Shown: positions 1 to 11,062, counted from the stretch's first letter. The stretch is DNA of 64,000 bases from Prostheceraeus crozeri (GCA_907163375.1 CAJQUW010000632.1:41614-105613); one strand, 5' to 3'. The notes: generated by a model from the sequence alone, not told the origin. Translations and numbers: made by a program.

Positions 1-940
1 ATTCGGAAGGTACCCTTTAGCAAAAACACTCTTCACTTTTGAGATACGAACTTTATCACCAATTTTCACATCACTTTTCACATGAGTGCGTTTACGTTGG
101 AATGATTCGCGCACTTTATCTACATTGTCAGCATTTACATCTACTGGTCTGAGTCAAATAGAACGATGGATAGAGTGATTGTAGTCATGGAGTGTATCTT
201 GTAGAACCTTTGTCCAATTTTGTGTCAAGTTCGCAGTAAAATGTCGTCACAAGCGATTTTTAATGTGCGATTTAAACGTTCAACGAGTGCAGCTTTATAA
301 GCACTCTTTACACTAAACAACTCAATGTCATGCCTCTCAAATAATCTTCTCACATGCTGATTTTCAAACTCTTTTCCTTGATCACTCTGAATTCTTTTTG
401 GAATGCGGCCTTCTCGAAAAATTGTTTGGAATGCTTTTGCTACTCCTTTCCCTTCTTTAGTTCTAAAGGTTGAGCCCACGCATAACGCGAGAAAATATCA
501 ATGACGGTTAAAATAAAATTATTGCCCGAGTTATGTTTTGAAATGGAGGCAACATCACACAAATCTGCTTGCCACTGTTCATCAATGTCATGAACAATAT
601 AATGGCGGGTGCGGTACTTCTTTTTCGCTTGTTTGTGGAGTGTATAGGTAGCCTGACCCTTTAACCATCGTTTCACTTGTGATTGTGGAAGGCCACTCGC
701 TTTTGATAATTTCTTTATCGATGCAAATCCTGCTGGATGTTTTACATCATAATAGATTGACTTCAAACGTTCAGTCGATGACGCCTGACTCTTTTTCCTC
801 CTTCTCATCTTTTTGCTTTCTTGCCTTTCTACATTTACAACAACTGCAGCATTTAGCTTTAGCGGTTTTGCGATCATGTTCACATTGCCTAGGGGTCTCA
901 TTGTGAGAGCTGGCGCAGCAAGTGCAAGTGACAACGACAC
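1..940 (-). pseudogene. INT: Polinton integrase, copy A (broken, partial)
   Basis: Retrovirus-type (RVE) DDE integrase, nearly identical to the whole gene at 28199-29419. The N-terminal helix-turn-helix region and the catalytic core are recognisable. The C-terminal chromodomain lies beyond the window edge. The copy is broken. Confidence 0.85.
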
Positions 941-986
941 TCACCTCTGGCGGCTCATTACATGGCAAGCAACACATCTGCTTCAT
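771..986 (-). CDS. Small Cys-rich protein, copy A
   Basis: Counterpart of 28153-28368 in copy B: about 71 residues, with CCLPC, CTCC and CCSCCKC clusters and a charged Lys/Glu tail. It overlaps the start of the integrase frame. It may be a real small gene, a 5' exon of integrase or a chance frame. Its persistence in two copies is weak support because the DNA is nearly identical. Confidence 0.35.
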   Translation of the reverse strand: MKQMCCLPCNEPPEVSVVVTCTCCASSHNETPRQCEHDRKTAKAKCCSCCKCRKARKQKDEKEEKESGVID

Positions 987-987
987 A

Positions 988-1659
988 TTAATGGTCTGAG
1001 AAGATGTATTTCTTGATAGGAGCTGTTTTACGTTTTCCTTTTACTAGTTTTAGTGGTGGCGTAGATCTACGTCGTGTTCTTCCTCTTGTTTGCTTAGTGA
1101 GTGTGGGAGGGGATGTAGTAGGTGACGTCTTAAACCAATTTGTTGGCATTTTCATCGTCTGAAGCATTGGAGCAGTAGCCACTGTTGAATCAAGTTCTTT
1201 CAATGTCTCATTATTCAAAGCAAATTTTGGCACATTATGCTTTTTCAATAGTTTAAGAAAGTATGACCAACCAGGTGGAACATAGCCATGACGGCGCTTT
1301 CTACGTGTCGCATACTGAATCAAGTCTTCATAACGTGAAGCATCAATCACTTTATTTTCATCTGTAATGATTTCTCCTCTATCATTTACACTGAGGTGGG
1401 GTTCAATACTGTTGAAAAGAGATATGTCATGTGCACGAGATGCTAAAGGTGTAGCAGTCGATACAGAGTCACGCATCTTATTCTTCAAATTTTTCAATTG
1501 TTCAACAGTTTCCGATTGTAATAATACAGCACGATGTGGATCTTTGATGTGAACATTTTGCTGATAATCTAATTCTTTCCTATACATTTGATTTGCAAGA
1601 GGTTGCTTTACTTGTTGTATAGCAGTCAATTGTACATATTCATCCTTGAGGAATAACAA
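988..1659 (-). CDS. Conserved Polinton protein with basic C-terminus, copy A
   Basis: Counterpart of 27459-28151 in copy B and nearly identical to it. It has the YVPPGWSYF core motif and an Arg/Lys-rich C-terminus. The function is unknown. It lies between the ATPase and the Cys-rich/integrase genes, as in copy B. Confidence 0.7.
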   Translation of the reverse strand: MLFLKDEYVQLTAIQQVKQPLANQMYRKELDYQQNVHIKDPHRAVLLQSETVEQLKNLKNKMRDSVSTATPLASRAHDISLFNSIEPHLSVNDRGEIITDENKVIDASRYEDLIQYATRRKRRHGYVPPGWSYFLKLLKKHNVPKFALNNETLKELDSTVATAPMLQTMKMPTNWFKTSPTTSPPTLTKQTRGRTRRRSTPPLKLVKGKRKTAPIKKYIFSDH

Positions 1660-1677
1660 TCATGCGAGAATAAGAAC

Positions 1678-2295
1678 TCATAGTTTGTAGATAATCATGG
1701 GAGTTTTCAAAATATCACTTCGAAATCTAAATTCTTCCGGACACTCTTGCGTTAAGTCAATGAATAAGTAACCGTGTGGTTTTTCAGTAGCTGCTTGAAA
1801 AATTTCAATTAAGGCTTTTGATCCTCTGGGTGCAACTTGTCGCGCTAAAATTTCAAATTGACTTTTATCTCGCGGATTCTTGAAAATAGCATAATAGTGT
1901 GTATTCAGGTTTCGTGTACGAGCTTCTTTTCCATCAGGAAACAAATTTTGTGTGATATAGATGATAAAGCACCTTTTATGGTGTGCTGCGCGAGTGAACA
2001 TATCTGTAACATCTTTGGAATTCTTACTTTCTTTTAATAAATCATCCAATACAACAACATCATTAGACTGAAGTTTATCCACTGGAATAATTCCTTCATG
2101 TCGAATAAAGTTGCGACTTTGCAATTCCTGAAACAGCGACGGTTGATAAATACCATAACACCAAATCACTCGATTGATAGGTTCCTTAAACAACTCCCTT
2201 CTTTTATCCAATAAATTCAGCGTGAAAACAGTTTTACCTGCATGAGATGGATCTCATGCAGTCAGAACTTTATCACATTGAAGTCTGAAATCCAT
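1678..2295 (-). pseudogene. ATP: Polinton packaging ATPase, copy A
   Basis: Copy of the FtsK/HerA-type genome-packaging ATPase at 26845-27462, with the Walker B strand VVVLDD and the downstream body easily recognised. This copy appears broken near its start. Confidence 0.8.
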
Positions 2296-2326
2296 TATAA
2301 TACTTTGAGATTCAACATTTGCATAA

Positions 2327-2683
2327 TTAACGTTTAGAGCCAAAGATATTACCCAATACGTTGCCCACGACAGGAGCTAGTATCGGTAGTAACGCTGAAA
2401 GGAAACCAACCTTTTGTGTTAGAGTTTCCCTCTTTCTTTGAAGGGTGACTTTAGGATTGGAAATGAAACGCAATTTCGTAGCATATCGCATAAGTAACTT
2501 TCGTTGTTTTGGTGCTAATTTCTTCGTCCTCAACTTCCTCACATGAGAAATAATTTCACGAATGAATTTATCGTTAGCATGTCGTATAGCATTGTATCGC
2601 TGATTTGCTTTCATTCGTCGGAGAGCTTGAATGGCTGAAGAAAACTTTTGACTTTTACGTTTCGTCATTTTACGTTTCGCCAT
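2327..2683 (-). CDS. Small basic virion-core-like protein, copy A
   Basis: 118 residues, counterpart of 26457-26813. It has a very basic N-terminal two thirds and a hydrophobic Gly/Pro-containing C-terminal segment ending GNIFGSKR. Lengths are identical and differences from copy B are few. Confidence 0.7.
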   Translation of the reverse strand: MAKRKMTKRKSQKFSSAIQALRRMKANQRYNAIRHANDKFIREIISHVRKLRTKKLAPKQRKLLMRYATKLRFISNPKVTLQRKRETLTQKVGFLSALLPILAPVVGNVLGNIFGSKR

Positions 2684-2734
2684 TTTCCGTGTTAGTCTTT
2701 GCTAAAACCTATCTTTACCACATTTGCATAGGTA

Positions 2735-3064
2735 CTAACTATTGCGGCATAAGTGGCACTCGAAATGAGCAATATCACAGTGGTTACATTTGCAAAGTTG
2801 AATGCAATTACGTATGAAACAGCGTTGACAAAAAGCGTGCTTACATCTCTTGAAGATGCGCTTTTCATTTCCATCCTTTCGCTTACATACATCACAACAC
2901 ATAGTTTCACCGTTACTGATGTCTATAGCAAGTCTTTTTGAAGATATGAATTTGCTAGCCTTTTCTAAATAATAGACGCATGTACAGAAGGAATATACTT
3001 CGAGAGTGAGCAGACATAGCTCGAAAACCAGTTGTGCTACAATCAAGTACCACTGCATTTTCAA
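2735..3064 (-). CDS. Membrane-anchored RING-type protein, copy A
   Basis: 109 residues, counterpart of 26076-26405, with an N-terminal hydrophobic segment followed by a Cys/His cluster (CCDVC, CKHAFCQRC, CHLC). It appears intact here. Confidence 0.65.
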   Translation of the reverse strand: MKMQWYLIVAQLVFELCLLTLEVYSFCTCVYYLEKASKFISSKRLAIDISNGETMCCDVCKRKDGNEKRIFKRCKHAFCQRCFIRNCIQLCKCNHCDIAHFECHLCRNS

Positions 3065-3151
3065 TTTTTCTTTATGGAAAGTTGAATGTGAATATCTGAA
3101 ATCGCTTCAATCACTAGACTGCTACCATGATGGTTAAATGCGTTAAGACGT

Positions 3152-3469
3152 TCAGCAATTTTTATCATGTCTTTTAAAAAATTCTTCGGGGTGATCTACC
3201 ACTTCCATTGAATAAGAAGCAAAATGGAAAGAGCGACTTTCCACCTCTTCCTTTCCAAAATGACTAAACTTAATTTTCGCAACTAATCGCGCCATGACAA
3301 TGCTATCAGAGAATGTATTCATTAACTCTAGAAATAGAGTGCTAGCATCATCGACCACTGCTTCGATGTCGGTCTCATCTTTATGAAAATTTATCACATA
3401 ATCTTGAACAGCTCCTTTTAAACTTTGCCTATGAAAATGTAATGTTCCGCAGTCGTTTGAGAATGACAT
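3152..3469 (-). CDS. PolB N-terminal-domain-like protein, copy A
   Basis: 105 residues, counterpart of 25670-25975 in copy B. It resembles the region after the zinc fingers of the family-B polymerase at about residues 145-235: a hydrophobic strand, then a Phe/Ser segment, then an acidic stretch. Confidence 0.5.
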   Translation of the reverse strand: MSFSNDCGTLHFHRQSLKGAVQDYVINFHKDETDIEAVVDDASTLFLELMNTFSDSIVMARLVAKIKFSHFGKEEVESRSFHFASYSMEVVDHPEEFFKRHDKNC

Positions 3470-3556
3470 GATCGCCCTTTATCTAACCCATCCATTGCAT
3501 GAAAACAACAAATCTTCTCATAGTAACATTTATTGAATAACGGTAACAAGCATGCA

Positions 3557-4087
3557 TTATAAATCAATGGTTTGAAACAGATAAAATATATACAGCTGGT
3601 AACTATCATACAGCGAGCAATGATAACCATACAGGACTTTGGCAGTGTTGAGGTAAGGAGGAAAGAAGCATTGGTTATGAACGTAGCTACTACAACGAAC
3701 AGACAAAATAGGAACACACAAATCCTTAAAACGTTTCGTGACTTCATGATAATGTTGATTCACTCTACTATCCCAAGGCGGGAGCAAAATATCATCAATG
3801 ATTAGATTGGGAAATACTTTCCTCTCCTTACCAGGATTATTACAAAAGATGCGTATAACATTGAAAGCAGCTAACCATCGTTTAAAGTCAATAAGAAGAG
3901 CAGTCTCACAAGAAAAGCCATAGTCTTGCAAATATTTCAGATTAAGTCCATGTATGTGTTTTCTCGCCCATTGATCAACATTGGGATCGCAGTTGGCATG
4001 TTGATGATAGACACTGACAATCTGATATGTCCAATTGCTCATAGCAATAGCACTGAGCTCCTGTACAGGTTCACCCTCACAATCCAT
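3557..4087 (-). CDS. DEDDh-like exonuclease-fold protein, copy A
   Basis: 176 residues, the same length as the copy at 25052-25582 and differing at only a few residues. The first-motif DCE and the C-terminal HCSLYD (H-x4-D) are both present. An AATAAA lies just downstream on the minus strand, as in copy B. Confidence 0.6.
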   Translation of the reverse strand: MDCEGEPVQELSAIAMSNWTYQIVSVYHQHANCDPNVDQWARKHIHGLNLKYLQDYGFSCETALLIDFKRWLAAFNVIRIFCNNPGKERKVFPNLIIDDILLPPWDSRVNQHYHEVTKRFKDLCVPILSVRCSSYVHNQCFFPPYLNTAKVLYGYHCSLYDSYQLYIFYLFQTIDL

Positions 4088-4139
4088 AAAAATGATGATA
4101 GAAGCCTAAAACGGAAATTTACACATCTAAGGAAACGTT

Positions 4140-4265
4140 CTATAACATATTACAAAATGAAGAATTACATCGATGCTTTTCACGACAAAATACACAAATG
4201 ATATGATGGCAACGAAGAAGTAAAATGTATCTAATAAGACCACATCTACGACACTCAAAGCACAT
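4140..4265 (-). CDS. Small Cys/His zinc-binding protein, copy A
   Basis: 41 residues starting MCFECRRCG. It has a CFEC pair, an RCHH-IICVFC cluster and two more cysteines near the end, resembling a compact RING-type zinc site. The same small frame is kept at 24874-24999 and 62918-63043. It could be an exon rather than a complete gene. Confidence 0.4.
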   Translation of the reverse strand: MCFECRRCGLIRYILLLRCHHIICVFCREKHRCNSSFCNML

Positions 4266-4299
4266 AAGCGAATTGTCATAGGGTAGAGTTAGGAAAGGA

Positions 4300-4974
4300 C
4301 TAGTAATTCTCCTTCTTTGATTTGCGTTTTGATGCAGCATTCTTCTCCGACTTGCGCTTCGTACCACTGCTGTTAAGGATTTGATCAATTATGTCATCCA
4401 CGTTGGGTGGTTTTGGAATATATAGGATGGATTCCATATGCATGGAGAGAGAGGCTATTGTATTATCCTTGTGCCGACCATAATATAGCCCATTCACTTT
4501 GAAAAGGATATCCCAAGTACCTTCTCCGAGCTCATCACATCTGATGGGTATTGATTGATCTCCATCCTTTTTATAATAACTACACCAATGTGATACCGGT
4601 AGGCAAATGTAATTACCATCCCAAATCTTTCTATAGGGAGTATCCTTGTCATCTCTCGCCTTCCACTCTTGAGCAAGAGGAGTAGGAATGTCCATATTTA
4701 ATGTCACGTACTCTTCAATAATGTCAAGTTGGCGGCGAATGTACGGACTCACAGGGATCAGTATGTAGTCCCCATACTGATTGCGCATTATCTTGACATC
4801 CGTGGAAGGGAGCATTCCCGTTTGCAGTACCACGCTATGATCGTCATAACGCAAGACTTGTTTAAATTTACGCTGTAGCGGTGTAGGATTATGTACCTTG
4901 GTTGTTTCTTCCACTGGCCTCAGTTGTAGATGATCTGATCGATCACAGCGAACCTTGTAACGTTTGACCGCCAT
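4300..4974 (-). CDS. Left-end Polinton protein of unknown function, copy A
   Basis: Counterpart of the gene at 24135-24839. I do not recognise the family. It is a globular region of about 170 residues with aromatic-rich stretches, followed by a C-terminal Lys/Arg/Ser tail that looks like a nuclear localisation signal. It sits directly behind the CCAAT-TATA promoter module at 5183-5216. Confidence 0.6.
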   Translation of the reverse strand: MAVKRYKVRCDRSDHLQLRPVEETTKVHNPTPLQRKFKQVLRYDDHSVVLQTGMLPSTDVKIMRNQYGDYILIPVSPYIRRQLDIIEEYVTLNMDIPTPLAQEWKARDDKDTPYRKIWDGNYICLPVSHWCSYYKKDGDQSIPIRCDELGEGTWDILFKVNGLYYGRHKDNTIASLSMHMESILYIPKPPNVDDIIDQILNSSGTKRKSEKNAASKRKSKKENY

Positions 4975-5182
4975 TTTGTCCTACTAGTGCAACAGATGGA
5001 GTAGATGCCTGATAATGAAATAGATTGTATTGAGTTTACGTTCAAGGGAGGAGAGGGAGGGAAGAAGCGACTTACCATTTTAGTTGGATAATAGAATAGG
5101 GAAGTAGAGAGAGAGAGAGAAAATGTGCGTCCGTCACTCGTATGATTCAACGATGGAATGATTCTCACTGTGGAAGGCTCGC

Positions 5183-5216
5183 TATTTATATAGAAATGCT
5201 TGATTCTCATTGGATG
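5183..5216 (-). promoter_or_regulatory. CCAAT-TATA promoter module, copy A left-end unit
   Basis: On the minus strand CATCCAATGA (5207-5216) is followed by exactly 16 nt and then TATAAATA (5183-5190). The same decamer, spacing and TATA box occur in copies B and C, and in front of the PolB unit of copy B. Confidence 0.7.
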
Positions 5217-5239
5217 ATGATCCTCATTGGACAATAACA

Positions 5240-5887
5240 TCAAGCTGATTCCAAATCTGGCCTCCGTTTACCAATCCGAGCCTTCATTCGCCCGCTGGAG
5301 CTGTTTCTTCGGAAATTCTAACTCGTTTTTCGTCAATCTCCCAAAATCTTAAATGGCGTCTCACATCTAAACGAAGACAGATATGAACAAGCCGATTCTT
5401 TCACTGAATTTGTCTCACTTTTAGCTTTCAAACGAGCTCCTGCACGACTTTCTACGATCTCTAGAACCAAAATTGGAAGATCGGTGCCGAGGGGGGGGGG
5501 CGTCAGCGAAAATTTTTCTCTCCGATTGCGTTCAAATTCACCATACCGATGCAGAATTTCACGCTGAATCCGAATCTGGCCTCCGTTTTCCCATCCGATG
5601 CCTCGTTTTGGCGCTACAGCCCAAAACGTCCAAAATTCTCACTCTTAGCTTTCAAACGAGCTATTGCACGACTTTCTACGAGCTCTAGAACCAAAGTTGG
5701 AAGAACGCTGCCGAGGGGGGAGGAAAATTTTTGTTCACCCAACTTTTGAGGAGAAACACGATGGGAGTGGTCTCGCCATTCCAACCTGGCCGGCACACCA
5801 CGACAGAGAGCGCACCACGAACTGGCAACTCTGACGTTCCAGAGGGGGTGAGGGCGCAGTTTGGGTGTTCGCCGTTTTTTTACTACT
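5240..5887 (-). repeat. Terminal/subterminal repeat of Polinton copy A
   Basis: Contains the family's G-tract repeat units (the G-run near 5489 and the one near 5716 next to CGTCAGCGAAAATTTTT-type sequence) and the GGCCGGCACACCACGACAGA block that also lies in the terminal repeats of copy B. It is shorter and more diverged than the terminal repeat of copy B and ends TACTACT at 5887. Confidence 0.65.
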
Positions 5888-6837
5888 ATCGCTACCCATT
5901 CCACGCGGATACAGATAAGCGGTGTCAACTTTTGAACATTGTTTCTATCTTTATTTGAATTCCATTTCCTTTTTTCATTTTCTTCAGATAATTAATTACA
6001 CCTTCAAGCAATCTTGCTACAGGCAAATTTATGCAACAGACCCACATTCTGCGTCACGTTGAGAATCACAGCTGTGATCAGACATGTGATTTAAAACAAT
6101 CTACAGCTAGATGTTTTCAATGTTCCCTACAGCAAAGTTTCATTTAGGCTTTCTTATTCAAATACTGATTTCTGATAAAGAAACAACTTGTTTATGAGAA
6201 GCAATTTGTTCAGTTTTATTTGGACAAATATCAACTTCAAACAACCGGTCGTTTCTCATTCCCGCCATCTAATAAACTCACTCACATAGTAATTATAAAA
6301 GATCAATCGTATCTTCGGAACTGGGAGAAAGCGCTGATGTTCTGCTCTAGTATCAGCTGGCCGAAGACTATTTGTATTAAGTTTCTTGTTGATGGCATAA
6401 ATCACTTTGATGTCTCATCCTTGTGTTTGTCTTTCATTTTATCGTCAACGCTTTGGTTGTCTGATAATATTTTCATGACCTCTTCTATTCACATGATTTG
6501 TAGAAATATATCGTCATTTGCTCCACATGAGCGATTTCACACTCCGATTCCTTTCGAAGTAAGATTTAAATTTCCAATAATTTGCATAATGTGGCCAAAC
6601 TTGGTAAAAATTCTGTACTTCATGCCAATCATACCACATCCATTAATTTAATGATTATGTAGCTCCATGGAATTTTTTAGTATAAAAGTCAAAGTCTTTA
6701 TATATAAATATTGAGAATATATGAAATAGAATATAATGTAATAGAATGTATTGAGAACAGCATTGAAATAAATGCTTGAAAATTTAAATAAACTGACTAT
6801 AAAGAAGCCTTATCTGTTTTCATAATTCAATAGAGTA
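5888..6837. other. Host intergenic DNA, no supported gene
   Basis: AT-rich. An open frame of 143 codons at 6220-6651 (+) matches no family I recognise, has no clear motif and is not annotated as a gene. Nothing else is seen. Confidence 0.5.
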
Positions 6838-7440
6838 TTCAATTCAATCAATGACCGACTGGCTCAATTCGATTTGAGGATCAGCACCACGAAAACGAAA
6901 TACCTGACAACAGATACAAGTGAACTTAAAACTATTCGCATTAACGGGGTCGCCTTTCCAAGAACAACGACCTTTAAATACCTCAGATCGACTATCTCTA
7001 CAGATGGCGACGTGTTTCAAGAAGCCACTGCAAGCATCAATGCCGCATGGCTAAAATGGTGCATGACTAATGATGTAATCATTCTGTGACAATAGGATAA
7101 GCAATCGCCCGAAGTCGAAAGTTTGCCGTAAAGTCGCGCGCCCTGTGGCACTCCATAGTTCCGAGTGCTGGCGTGGAGATCCAAATCCAACGGATGTGGA
7201 GCGCCGAATCGGAGTCGTGAAGACGAAGATGCTGCACTGAAGTTCTGACATCACCCGGTTGGAGCACGTCCATAACACGGAAATGCGTCGGCGATATGTC
7301 GTTGCACCGATTGCAGACAAAGTGCGTGAGACCCGATGATTTGGCCATGTTCTGCGCGCCAATCACGATTCCCTGGCAAAAGTGGCGTGCAACTTCAAAG
7401 ATAGAAGATCAAAAGGCCGTCCTAAATAACGTTGCTTTCA
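6838..7440 (+). mobile_element. LINE fragment, C-terminal part of the reverse transcriptase ORF
   Basis: The plus strand reads, through several frames, as the C-terminal region of a non-LTR retrotransposon ORF2: a KTKYLTTD-type segment, then INGVAFPRTTTFKYL near 6940-6990, then PVALHSSECW, then VVKTKML and finally GHVLRAN plus a GRPK motif near 7345-7425. This pattern is familiar from LINE-derived proteins common in worm genomes. Frame changes and stops make it a dead 5'-truncated fragment. The opposite-strand frames here are shadows. Confidence 0.75.
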
Positions 7441-8453
7441 GAGAATTATACAAAGTCAGTTGGGACAGCTGATGCACGTGCTGAAATAATGCGTTTACAT
7501 AATATAGAATACTGTAATTGAAAATGTAAGATTTCTTTTTCTTTTCTGCAGAAATGGTATTTCTGACCTCGCCTTTCGTGACACTTGTGACTTGCCATTT
7601 TACAGACTCCATGGTCTTGTCAAAAATAGGTGAATTTATGAAATTGGATGTTCTATCTTGATAATGGCGATAGCGAGGATCACCGAAAAACATATATCGA
7701 AGTTACATGTAAAAAGTTATATGTAAAAAGCATTTTACATATATACTCGTATATTCTGCTTGGCATTCCCGATTTAATCAAATTTGAATGACGGAGGCAT
7801 ACTATTCGACACATTATAACATCTTTTGAAAACACTGTATCATACAATTTTGTCTATTTATCCAACATTTTGTTACGAACATTATCCTTAATTTCGCGCT
7901 CAAATTCACTCATCACAAGTACATGGATATGAATGAAATCAATGAACGATGGATCAAATGCCCATGCAAAAATGTTCATGCCCATGCGGCTGGTAGGACT
8001 TGATTATTGCCCTATGACAATCTATCTGTAGCTTGGTTTTTAATAATTTGAACTTATGATTCTGGAGGCAATTTATATTCATCACTGTTTAAGGGAGAAA
8101 CCACTCAACTCTGCAAAATGGAGTCCGATCCGGGATATCTCAAGGCGATAATTTATCTCCAACACTATGAATTAACTGATAGAATCTCTAAATGAAAGAG
8201 ATAACGAGTTCGATCCAATAGAAATCAGTGACTTTCCCTTATCATCTTCATAGGACTACGAATGGACTGATCAAACAAATGGAAAAAGTAGAAAAATCTT
8301 GTGATGAAAGTGAGCTCAAATTTCGCTTCGAAGAAACTTAGGTGATGATATTCAATTAAAATACAGATAAAGCAAAGATTGATATATCAATAAACCATTG
8401 CTTGCGAAGAGTAGCCGCTGTACAAAGCTACAGATATATACACGTACATGTAG
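7441..8453. other. Host intergenic DNA, nothing recognised
   Basis: AT-rich with short simple-sequence stretches and a small ACATGTAAAAAG repeat near 7705-7735. No gene or repeat boundary could be supported. Confidence 0.5.
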
Positions 8454-8644
8454 ATGAAGCTTTAACGTCACTACTCCCCATATTTGGGGCTTGGATGGTG
8501 CTGACACAGTCACACTTTTCTGGAGTGATGTAGTACTTTTAGTCCGGATGCCCTTCCTGCCGACTTCCAATGACACTTTCGGGGTTCGGCCTCTGGACCA
8601 AAAGATCGCTAGGCCAAGCACTTAACCACTGTGCCATGGAGACC
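8454..8644 (-). mobile_element. tRNA-derived SINE, copy 1
   Basis: On the minus strand the element starts GGTCTCCATGGCACAGTGG. This is a tRNA-like 5' head with an A-box-like TGGCACAGTGG. A B-box-like stretch follows about 50 nt later (GGCCGAACCCC here, GGTCGAACCCC in copy 3). The body ends with AAAGCTTCAT. Two related copies lie at 11063-11271 and 14665-14834 in the same orientation. Confidence 0.7.
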
Positions 8645-9073
8645 ACACAGTGGTCCATATTGGATATCAAACAAGAATAAGAAACATTCGGAATGTTTGC
8701 GTAATTGTGGAAAACGAGCATCATATTTAGCACTGGAAAATTTTACTACGACATTTTGGCACTGTCAGTCAATGCAAACTGCGAAAGATACATTTGAAAT
8801 GCTACTTTTATCGAAAACAAAATATGGTTCAGAATTCTGTTTTCATAAGAACTTAGGTAGTAGAAACAAAATACAATTTCAATTCCATAAAAATTTATTT
8901 TATCTCATGCAAACAAAAGCGAATTACTGTTTAATAGGAGAATTTGGAATTCTATATTAACCTTCACAAAGCAGCAAATTAATGGATAGGGTTGTCATCA
9001 TCAAATTCTGTAGTTTTATCCAATAAATTAAAATGATATCAAAACATGTCAATGAAAGTGATTTTGAAAGTTC
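8645..9073. other. Possible LINE-derived or host DNA
   Basis: A frame of 109 codons at 8631-8960 (+) begins inside the SINE and has no recognisable domain. It may be the upstream part of the LINE tail at 9074-9660, but I could not confirm this. Confidence 0.3.
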
Positions 9074-9660
9074 TTGGCACTGGAAAATACAAAGGCTAGC
9101 AGAAAAAAACAAATCTCGGGAGGATTAAGTTCAAATCAAATCAAATTATCAGTGAATATTCAGAAAATATTTGTCAAAAATCGATTAATGCAATATTTCC
9201 GTGAACAGTGGATTCACAGTTCAAAATCCAGTCAGACTGGACTAAGTTATTTACGATTAGCAATGATTATATGCATTACAAAAAATATCTTAATCTAATC
9301 GTAGATGGAAGATAAGTTTAAAATCCGGTTAAATATCGAACCATGAATCACAAACTTGCAGCTAGAGCAGGCAGAAAGCGGATAAACCGAGATAATCTTT
9401 CAAATAAAATTTGTAAATTGTGTGATGTTGACGACATCGAACATGTACTTCATTTCGTTGTTCAATGTCCAGTCTATATTGATTTATTGATCAGGAGCAA
9501 GTACATATACATCCCTTTATTCATAGATGTCTCTGAAAATGATTTGTATTCAAGACTACATTCGGTACATGAGAATAAATTGAAATCAATGTCCTGCTAT
9601 TTGACAGAAACGGAGAAAATTACAGGCAATAGGACTTCACCTTTAGCAACGACATGACAT
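9074..9660 (+). mobile_element. LINE 3' fragment with C-terminal zinc-knuckle-like domain
   Basis: Plus-strand frames read VKNRLMQYFREQWIHSS, then a short gap, then a basic segment and CKLCDVDDIEHVLHFVVQCP near 9412-9472. This C-x2-C-x8-H-x4-C arrangement is the C-terminal cysteine/histidine domain found at the end of many LINE reverse-transcriptase ORFs. The reading frame is interrupted, so this is a relic. It is a different LINE family from the fragment at 6838-7440. Confidence 0.6.
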
Positions 9661-9732
9661 GTGAGATTCATTCACATCCTCTAAAGAGAACGATCCGCGT
9701 CAGATCAGTCAACTGCTAATTTATCTTTCAAT

Positions 9733-9878
9733 AGAGAGGGTCGACATTTGTATTTGTATTTGAATTTCTGTACTTGTCTCTCAATCAGCTGATTCATGAT
9801 AGGTGATATGCAGTCCATCTTGATTGATAATTGCTTTTGTATTTTTTGCCCACTTGCATGTATTTGTCGACCCTCTCT
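9733..9878. mobile_element. MITE-like element with 14-bp inverted terminal repeats
   Basis: AGAGAGGGTCGACA (9733-9746) is repeated perfectly inverted as TGTCGACCCTCTCT (9865-9878), enclosing 118 AT-rich bases without coding potential. Size and structure fit a non-autonomous DNA transposon. No clear target duplication was found, so a chance or older palindromic insertion remains possible. Confidence 0.5.
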
Positions 9879-11062
9879 CAAAATAAATTTTCAAAAAACA
9901 TTAGATAAGGATTAGTCACCGATAACAGCAAAGTTATCGTGAATTAACTCTGAATAACAAAGAGATGAGCAATCAATTGATAAAATCACTCACTTTTGGA
10001 TTTTGGTGAATGCTATTGATTGTTGAAATGCTTGATTCTGATTGAGTGTTGTTTATCTCTCGTTCCATCTTTTACATAATGCATGCTCATCATTATCCTG
10101 TTCCATCGTGTTTCAGCTACTCATCCCTGTCATCTACAGCTCCGTTTATTTATGCTTATGTTAGCCGCAAGTCGACAATATAACATTTTTGACTTTTAAC
10201 TTATTTCATGTTTTGTTCAACAATAAAGTCTATTAATCTTTCTCATTATGGAAGGAAAATATGATTCATCAAGATCCATAAATACTGCTTCCAAATTGAT
10301 GAATGCGAATGTGTAGTTCACCAACTTTCTCTTCTGCTACCTTTATGCTTATATTCTCCATGCATTCCTGTCTTTTAATGGACGATATTTAATTAGACAT
10401 AAAGTGTTGCTTAAACTTTCCTGTTGATGTTTCGGTTTAAAAACGTTGTTCCATATAATGATATCCAGTTATTATTATTGCTTTATGTTGTATTCAGTTT
10501 CTATGAATTATAATTCTGAAGATACGATTCTTCCTCCTTCCTTTAAATCTATGAAATTCAATATTCACGTTCATGACGAAGCTGTTGTTTGAAGTCTAGT
10601 AAACTGAGTATATCCTCAAATTCATGACATTCAATTCCAAATTAGACGCTTTGATGCTGACTGTTCAAAAGATCTGTTATAATCTGTTTGGCTTCGGCTT
10701 CAATTTTGAATTTGAGCAAAATAGTCATCGCTGAAACAACAAATAATACAAATATTCCCCAAGGTACTCGAGGTTCTCTTTTCTGTGGTATCCATAAATA
10801 ATTGTGTCATTATTCAAGATAGTGGACACAAAGTTGGCAGATTTTCAATTTTTTTCTATAAATGTAATATTCATCAGCATCGATTCTTCTATGATCAGTC
10901 AGAATTATCATCTATGTTCAACAGTATGCGATGCAAGAGCCTAATTTCCTGAATGCTGTTGACAGCGACGATATTTATTTATGGAACTTGTACATTGTCT
11001 ACGGTCAAACCTCGTACATGTCACCGTTTATATCACAGCGTTTAACAGAAAGGATCATAATA
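9879..11062. other. Host intergenic DNA, nothing recognised
   Basis: AT-rich, with no open frame of note and no repeat that I could match elsewhere in the window. Confidence 0.5.

Larger units (their letters stand above)
1..5887 (-). mobile_element. Polinton (Maverick) copy A, left-hand part, cut by the window edge
   Basis: This is a reversed copy of the same Polinton family that is seen in full at 23195-56879. Gene order on the minus strand, from the terminus inward, is left-end gene, small Cys/His protein, DEDDh-like exonuclease, PolB-N-like protein, RING protein, small basic protein, packaging ATPase, conserved basic protein, Cys-rich protein and integrase. The terminus is placed at 5887, where the sequence ends in TACTACT, the reverse complement of the AGTAGTA that starts the other copies. 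The next six bases, ATCGCT, would be the target duplication, but its partner lies outside the window. The copy is a fossil with a few visible breaks. Its proteins are still very close to those of copy B, so insertion was recent on an evolutionary scale. Confidence 0.9.

Noticed and set aside
6220-6651. 143-codon frame in host DNA
   Set aside because: No recognisable domain, no promoter or splice context, and AT-rich composition. Recorded only as an unsupported frame.
7051-7366. Leftward frames in the 6.8-7.4 kb region
   Set aside because: They are antisense to a recognisable LINE reverse-transcriptase tail.
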